This document shows, one piece after another, positions 57,940 to 64,000 of a stretch of DNA of 64,000 nt. The notes beneath the pieces are model-generated. The model was given only the letters and a program-made list of their open reading frames with translations. It did not search any database and was not told the origin of the DNA. Position numbers and translations under genes: made by a program. Numbering within the stretch: position 1 is the stretch's first letter; each line of letters begins with the position of its first letter. Source of the DNA: Vitellaria paradoxa (taxonomy: Eukaryota > Streptophyta > Magnoliopsida > Ericales > Sapotaceae); NCBI GenBank assembly GCA_019916065.1, contig CM034240.1:41070561-41134560 (forward strand), in the 5' to 3' direction.

Positions 57940-58305
57940 GGTCTCGTTTGGCATACTATAAACCTTTAAAAAATTCTATAAATCTCCAACAACTCCTCTA
58001 TTTCTAATTTTTTCGCCATCACTAATTTCAAAAAATTTCAATGTTTCGCTAAAAAAACAAAAAAATCTGAAAGTAAGTTAACCGAATGTGTAAATTTTTT
58101 ATACAATCATATTTTTCGTGTCGAAAACTTTCAAATGAGTACCATTGTTGCTATTTTTTGTGAATTTTTTTGAATCCATGAGAACGAATTTGGAAAACCG
58201 TTCCCATGGTTTGCGACTTTTCAAAAAAAAAAAAATGACGTTCAAATTAATCTAAAATTATATTTTATCTCAATTTATCTTATTTTTCTTATTCTAAACG
58301 AGGCC
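57940..58305. mobile_element. MITE with GGTCTCGTTTGG ends
   Basis: The left end GGTCTCGTTTGGCATA and right end, reversed, GGCCTCGTTTAGAATA are inverted repeats. TTT flanks both sides, compatible with a 3-base target site. The 366-base interior is non-coding. Confidence 0.6.
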
Positions 58306-59194
58306 TTTATGTTACTAAATGCTCTAAAGGTACTTACTTTTTAGTATTTAGCCATAAAATAATAGACAATATAAATAAAGTTAAAAATTTAAATGTCACA
58401 TGCATGCAATAATGCAAGTGGAGTCGCTATTGCTCTTTATTGTTTTGGTTTTTAGTGGAATGCAAAACAGACATCAACCAACTAATCAGGTCCCTGCTTT
58501 TAACTATTATTATGGATGGATTTTTGCGTCAATGTGAGCGGTCCTAAAGTCACTGACCAAAAAAATTAAGGGCCCAAAGGCGCATGTAAAAAATTTTTTA
58601 TAATAAGAAAAAAAAAACAATGTATGTTAAATAAAAAATCATATAAAAATTTGTTAATTAAATATTATTTTTCTTACTTTTTGAGAAATAAAATTATTTA
58701 TTATTTTTTTTTAGTTTATTAATTTTTACAAAATTATCAAGGGCACTTATTTGAGATTGAATAAAATTTTCTGTTATTCCTTTTTTTTAAGTTTTTTTTT
58801 TTATAATAATATTGATACTTTCAAGTAGATATATCTAAAATTAAATAAAATACCCAATTAACGTGAATGAAGTAAAATATTAAAAAGGAAAATAACTAAA
58901 GAATAAATAATAAATAAATACAAAATTTAACAAAGAAAAAATAAACACAATTTGAAAAAAAATAAATAACAAGGTATTTAAAATAAAATAATCTAAAATT
59001 AGAGGGTTTTGAAGATAATCGGTTGAGAAAGCGTGTGTTAGAGAGGGAAAGTGCTGAGATTTTTTTTTTTTATTTAAAATTTGCCAGTGAAGAGATAACA
59101 TAGGGAGAAATTAAAGAGAATTAAAGATATAGAAGAAGAGAGAGTGTTTAATACGGAGATAGAAACTATTAATTTTTTTTTTTATTTATTAGTA
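58306..59194. other. Intergenic, AT-rich
   Basis: No coding sequence is supported. Many A/T homopolymer runs. Confidence 0.4.
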
Positions 59195-59530
59195 CGGTGA
59201 GTTAGAATTTTTAGATTGAGAGAGTGTTTGATTTGTCAAAACAATCAAATTTTATTAATTTTTATCAACTTTTAGTAGCTTTTTCTAATTAAACTTTTAC
59301 ATCAAATCTTTATATTTTTATTATCTTTTTTGACTAAATTTTTGACAATTAAACATCTCTGAGATAACTTAGAGAGAGAATAGAGATACATGAGAAAAGA
59401 AGAATGACAATTATTAGCGTATGACTCTTTCTATTTTGGGGTGACATTCATGGCCTTGAACACATAAATTTTCGAAAGATTGAAATGTAAAATTGGTTGA
59501 ATCTGTTAAATTCAATAAAATTTGTCTAAT
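59195..59530. repeat. Dispersed direct repeat, copy B
   Basis: This is the counterpart of 55890-56230 with scattered substitutions. It includes the small MITE-like segment at 59226-59366. Confidence 0.7.
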
Positions 59531-60081
59531 AAATTAAAATTTTCGTTGTACTTTGTAAAATTTTTATAAATTTTTAACAAATTTTTACTAACTCTAATAA
59601 ATTTTTTACTAACTTCAATTATATTTTCACAAACTCTAATAACTTTTCTATAAATTCTAAAAATTTGTAACAACTTTTAATAAATTTTAATATAAAACTA
59701 TCTGAACGAATCCAAAAAAAAATCATTAAAATAGATTCTCTCTTAAAAAAACTAACACAAATGTTAAAAAATTTCACTTTTTAACTCTGAAAAATGTGAT
59801 TTAGGGGTTGTGCACCAAATACGAATCAGTTATTCAAATCATATTTTTTGTTATTTTTCTATACTCCAAACACACTCATTGCTTGTCCTATAAAATATTT
59901 AAATGAAACCGAAATAAACTGAAACTAATGGTTTGATTCTTTAATTGAATGGATAGATAATGGTTCTAAAATCTTCCAAACTGATAACTTAAAATTCAAT
60001 TTATATTTTTGTACCCAATCGAACGTGTGCACCTTAATGAAAATGTACTTTAATTTCAAAGTACCATTATCATATCATTTT
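59531..60081. other. Intergenic, no gene seen
   Basis: Repeated TTTTTACTAACTCTAATAA words resemble, in reverse, 27850-28180. Otherwise nothing is recognised. Confidence 0.35.
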
Positions 60082-60262
60082 TTTAAGGAGAACCTTGGCG
60101 TAATGGTAAGAGTTGCTGCTGTGTAACCTGAGATCATGTGTTTGAGTCATGGAAACAGCTTCTTGCAAATGTAAGGTAAGACTATATACAATAGACTTTT
60201 GTGGTCCGACCCTTCCCTGAACCCCCCATAAGGCGGAAGTTTCGTGTATCGGGCTACCCTTT
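60082..60262 (+). mobile_element. Au-type SINE (tRNA-derived)
   Basis: A 181-base plus-strand element with an internal RNA polymerase III promoter: a box A-like CTTGGCGTAATGGTAA at about 60094-60109, and a box B-like GTTTGAGTC at about 60140-60148. It then has TGGAAACAGCTTCTTGCA, AAGGTAAGACT, TTTTGTGGTCCGACCCTTCC and a 3' end GGGCTACCCTTT, the diagnostic wording of plant Au SINEs. It is flanked by a perfect 16-base target duplication, ATTATCATATCATTTT (60066-60081 and 60263-60278), consistent with LINE-driven insertion. Confidence 0.9.
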
Positions 60263-60654
60263 ATTATCATATCATTTTAATAATAGTTTCTTGTAAATAA
60301 ACTTTTTCATAGCCTATATAATATGGAGGACTTATAAGCCTATAATTTTAAAATAATAAATCTATCTAAATACATTTTAATTGCAATACTACTACTACCA
60401 CATTATTCTAAGAGCTTAATTTTGATACATTGTTGTTGTAATAATTTTTCTACACAAACGTGATTTAAAACATGACCCATGTCTACTATTATTATTATTA
60501 TTATTTTATTATTATAAAATAACGACATGCTATATTTTATGGTGTCGCTTGTATGGAAAGTATCACACTAATGATGTATAAAAAATTGAACTATCATTCT
60601 AATGGTACTTTCTCAGAAATTTTCATGGTAAAATAACATTTTTCCGGTTAATTA

Positions 60655-60809
60655 GGGCTCGTTTGGAGTCATAAAAAAAATTAAAAAATTTTAAAAAATT
60701 TCAAAGGTTTTCAAATCTTTCCAATCATATTTTACCACCTATCATTTTTACATCACATCCATCCCATCCATTGATTTTTTTTAATTTTTTTGGAACTCCA
60801 AACGACCCC
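60655..60809. mobile_element. Tourist-like MITE, copy 2
   Basis: It begins GGGCTCGTTTGGAGTC and ends CTCCAAACGACCCC. It is flanked by TTA on both sides (60652-60654 and 60810-60812), the target site preferred by PIF/Harbinger elements. It is similar throughout to 29243-29408. Confidence 0.88.
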
Positions 60810-62983
60810 TTAATAACAAAACTAGTGCACGTGAGTTTAAAAACACTAGCAATACCTTTTCTTTTTGAAGGAATAAAATTTGGAGTTCCAAAAAGCAGCA
60901 TAAGAACTCTAAAAAAAGAACACAGTTTTTGTACCTTTTTAGTGTTGGGAATGTTAAAAATTTTTAGATTTTTTTTTTTTTTTGTGTTTTATAAATGGAT
61001 ACAAAAGTGATACATGATAAAATTTAATTAGAAAAAATTAAAAACTTTTGAATTTTTTTTGGAGATTTTTAGAATTCCAAATAGTATATTAGACCACAGT
61101 GCCAAAATAATTCAAAATTTACTTGAACGGATAGTTAATAGTCCATTCTAATAGATTTTGCAAGATGATAATACTTGTTGTTTTGAACTTTGGAAAGTGC
61201 TTTATTATTTGACCCTTTTTTTAGGGATAATATATAGTTACTAATTTTGTTATATTTTTTTAACGGTAGATATTAAGGATATTAATGGGGTGGGTATGAT
61301 TTTTCTCGTTCCTATCCCCGTTTAGCAATACCTTTCTCTGTCCCTATCCATATTTTGAGAAAAAAATTTTCTTTATATCCGTCCTCACTAGATAATGGAT
61401 TTTCCGTTCTCGTTTACCTGCTAATCATATTAATTATTATAAATTATGTATTATATGTATAAAATAAATATTATTAATTATTATAAATATTATATATTAA
61501 ATAAAAATATATATTATATATATTAAAAAAATTAAAAAATATATATAAATTAATAAATAAATATTTAAACAAGTACAAAACAAGATAACTATAAATAGGA
61601 ATGAGTTGTAGTCATTTTGTATGATGAAAAAGTTTTAAGTCAAAGTGAAATATAAGTACTCGCTTCTCCACTCTTGTCTCAACACTCTTCCCTTTTCACT
61701 GATAAACAAAATATAATCATGCCACCCATAATTGAATTTCCTTCGTTTCTTTTTCTAAGGGACATGCATTCAAAAAGTTTTAGATAATTAGAATATTGCT
61801 GTAACATGTTTGGGCTAGGAAACCGTTAATTTGGAACTTAATTCTCTGGTTATTAGTTTAGATATTCATGAATATTAATATCAGGATACTTAACATCCAC
61901 ATCTGAATGGAAAAACTTTTTTTTCATCCCCTGTTTGGCACTAAAAGAACTTATGAAGGTTTTTCAAAAAAAAAAAAAAAAATTATCTGAAGGAAACAAA
62001 AGGTGAGCTACATACCTTGTCCTTTTCACAGCTACTACAAGCGGAGTATTCAAGAAAATGCTGTTTATTTCTAGGAATAACAACAATTAGGAAGAAACAT
62101 ACGAAACTATTTTCTAATGGGAGTACCCACTGCTTTGGTGCCATGTATTTTCAGCTACACTGTCAATATTGAAGTGGGAAAAATGTAGATTTTCTCTCAT
62201 CCACATCATATAAAAATACATGTGCATATCTAGTCTCAATCGACCTATCATTTTATTGAACAATCATAGATCAGAATTAAATTTGAAGGCATGTATATTT
62301 AGAAAATATACGATCATTATCTGAAATTAATTGTTAATTTAAGTGATTAAATTCTTGTTCAGTCAACTAATCCCTCGGTTATTGAAGTGAACTAAAAAAT
62401 ATCTATATATAATTTGTTATAAGAGTTGAAATAAGAACTATAAATATCACAATTTCTAAACCATTGATTACCAATTTAGCAGTCACTGTTAAGAAACCAA
62501 ATAGGTCGATGATCAATTTGCAGGGCTTTTTCCATTGCTTAATTATTCATTAAGTACTCTCACAATCAGTGAATCAATCAAGGGACATATCATTTGTTTA
62601 ACTTAGTATACAAAATTAAATCCCAGTAGCCTTGAGTGAAATCTGAAATAAATGCCACAGTGCAGTGAAAGTTGGAAAAAAAAAATCAAAAAGAAAGAAA
62701 AAAAGACAACTGCCGTTGTAAATTCGGCCTTTAGTAATGCCAAATATCTCCAATCACGTTTATTCAAGCACAAAAGATACAGAAATTTGAAATTATTATA
62801 CAAACTTGTTTTATCCAACCTTCATATCAGACACAACGTAATTAATTTTCAAATATGAAGAATCAGAAAAACCATACATAGCAGGAATAGACTATCAAAC
62901 CCATATGGATCAGCGAAGCCATAATTCAACGTCTTATTTCCAGTTTAAGACTGGCGCAGATTTTTTTTTTTGGTGAATTGTAG
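60810..62983. other. Intergenic region downstream of the minus-strand gene
   Basis: No coding sequence is supported. Around 61270-61440 there is a stretch (ATTAATGGGGTGGGTATG, CTATCCCCGTTTAGCAA) that looks like a decayed hAT-type end. The part next to 62983 would contain the 3' untranslated region of the minus-strand gene. Confidence 0.4.
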
Positions 62984-63520
62984 CTAGCAATGGCAGCCGC
63001 ACCAGCAGCCACAAGTACAGCGTGGGCCGCAGGCACATCAACGGCAGTGGCAGCTGCAGGTGCAGCAGAAACTAACTTCGACCCAAATGCAGCAGTGGCA
63101 GCGGCAGCCGCATCTACATCTGCAGGCACAACCGCAGGAGCAGCAACTGCAGTGGCGGCTACAGCTGCAGCATCCACATTTAGGAGGACAAGGCGGTGGA
63201 GGCGGGGGTGGAGGTGGAGGTGGAGGCGGCGGCGGCGGCGGTGGAGTGGGAGGTGGAGGTGGTGGCGGCGGCGGTGGAGTGGGAGGTGGAGGTGGTGGCG
63301 GCGGCGGTGGAGGAGGAGGTGGAGGTGGTAGCTTTTTCTTGTTGAAGAGGCAGAGGAAAATTATCACCACCATCAACGCTCCAGCAACTACCAGGAAGAT
63401 CCATAGGTTGGAGGAAAATGTTTCGTCGGTGTTGTCCGGTGGCGGCTGCAGGCTGGAGGAAAATGTTTCTTCGGTGTTGTCCGGTGGCGGTTGCAGGGAA
63501 ATGCGAAGACCGTACTCCAT
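62984..63520 (-). CDS. Single-pass membrane protein with polyproline and cysteine-rich tail (hypothetical)
   Basis: The minus-strand frame from ATG 63520 encodes 160 residues to a TGA at 63038. The frame then stays open with the same composition (CACGPRCTCG) to a TAG at 62984. Residues 8-37 hold two near-identical copies of SLQPPPDNTDETFSS. Residues 39-60 are a clear membrane segment (LWIFLVVAGALMVVIIFLCL). The basic FNKKK follows, suggesting the tail is cytosolic. Next come about 45 nearly uninterrupted prolines and then a tail with Cys at roughly every second or third residue. I do not recognise the family. The proline run comes from an unstable GGN/CCN triplet repeat. It could be a real lineage-specific gene or a chance frame through a triplet repeat; the membrane segment and the upstream leader favour a gene. 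Confidence 0.5.
63195..63335. repeat. GGT/GGC triplet repeat (polyproline codons on minus strand)
   Basis: Some 140 bases consist almost only of GGN triplets on the plus strand (GGTGGAGGTGGCGGC). The longer unit GTGGGAGGTGGAGGTGGTGG occurs twice in tandem. Confidence 0.9.
63407..63496. repeat. 45-bp tandem duplication in coding sequence
   Basis: Two copies of a 45-base unit (both containing TGGAGGAAAATGTTTC and GGTGTTGTCCGGTGGCGG) give the in-frame 15-residue repeat in the N-terminal part of the minus-strand protein. They differ at a few bases. Confidence 0.85.
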
Positions 63521-63614
63521 TCTGGTCCCAACAGAGAGAGGGAGAGCTACGAGATGTGAATTGCTTGTGGGCCGAGTAATTAACCAAACTCCTGAAAACC
63601 TTGGACATAAAAAC

Positions 63615-64000
63615 TGTCACACCCCACTTAAGATGTAACCTGTTGCGTACCTCAAACCTTATCTTAAAATACACAAAATCTTAATTCTTATTCAATTAAA
63701 ATTTATTAAAGAACTTTCAATAATAAAATAATCTTGTCATTTAAAAATAACAAGAATAAATAAAATGTTTTACTAACATTTAAACTCAAAACAACTAAAT
63801 AACAATAATCACAATATTCTAAATCATCAAACTTTAGTCCAGCTACTAAAATATAATTCATCAAATAAATATAGAAATTTTTCCTAAGAGATCACGATTT
63901 AAGGTCTCAATTGTCAGAGTCTACAACTAGTTCTCTCCATGCTCACCTAAAAAATATAAAAGGAGGGATGAACTAAAAGTACAGTGAGTGGATTGCTAAA
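63615..64000 (-). mobile_element. Partial LTR-like element in reverse orientation, cut by window end
   Basis: It starts TGTCACACCCCACTTAAG, the reverse of the GGTGTGACA ends typical of plant gypsy LTRs, such as the solo LTR ending at 55431. It runs AT-rich to the window edge. The start lies 94 bases upstream of the minus-strand ATG at 63520, so it would sit in that gene's promoter or leader. Confidence 0.5.

Noticed and set aside
61270..61620. Possible decayed hAT-type element
   Set aside because: Only one end-like motif was seen and no matching second end or target duplication could be found.
62990..63638. Long plus-strand frames, alanine-rich and glycine-rich, over the triplet repeat
   Set aside because: They are the antisense of the Cys/Pro-rich minus-strand frame. 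Their composition follows from the GGN repeat and they lack a domain; the minus-strand frame has a clear membrane segment.
1..64000. CRISPR arrays, bacterial operons, rRNA or tRNA genes
   Set aside because: None seen. The direct repeats present are LTRs, microsatellites or transposon sub-terminal motifs, and the only tRNA-like sequence is the SINE at 60082.

Overview
This window looks like nuclear DNA of a flowering plant, most likely a eudicot. It is very AT-rich. It holds spliced cytochrome P450 genes of the plant CYP71 clan, and it is full of plant transposable elements: Ty3/gypsy, CACTA, Mutator-like, hAT, Tourist-like MITEs and an Au-type SINE. No bacterial-style operon, rRNA, tRNA gene or CRISPR array was seen. 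I cannot name the species.

The host backbone from 1 to about 51,450 is a decayed tandem array of CYP71A/CYP71AJ-like P450 units. Each unit has an upstream module, a two-exon gene and a downstream module, and the flanks are recognisably similar to each other. From left to right the units are: the downstream flank of a gene left of the window (1-1742); a truncated pseudogene (6008-6358); a full-length pseudogene with few lesions (25255-27315); a unit whose coding region is gone although its upstream and downstream modules remain (35470-37960); a heavily damaged pseudogene (40013-42088); and the only apparently intact gene (45263-47285). A stretch of inter-gene spacer is present in inverted orientation at 50215-51445.

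Transposons are nested into this array. A CACTA-type element (1743-5403) carries fragments of a LYM1-like LysM gene and a purple acid phosphatase gene. A degenerate Tat-type Ty3/gypsy element of 13.5 kb (6633-20100, minus strand) has a convergent antisense gene and contains a nested 1.87-kb solo LTR. A second CACTA-type element (22197-24244) sits in a P450 upstream region. A Pack-MULE with a perfect 9-bp target duplication (31390-35331) carries a CBF/DREB1 pseudogene, which is itself split by an hAT element with a decayed transposase. An AT-rich 1-kb element lies at 38520-39552, and an hAT MITE at 48541-48963.

The right-hand part (51.4-64 kb) is mostly repeat-derived: a 2.92-kb solo LTR with AAAAT target duplication, several MITEs, a SINE with a 16-bp target duplication, and a minus-strand gene for a membrane protein with proline-rich and cysteine-rich tails. 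An LTR-like sequence begins 94 bp upstream of that gene's start codon and runs off the window.

The boundaries of several insertions are unusually secure because the duplicated P450 flanks or related elements supply the empty sites. I found no convincing undescribed molecular system. The most notable content is gene-fragment capture by transposons and the graded decay of the P450 array. All similarity statements were made by eye, without database searches.
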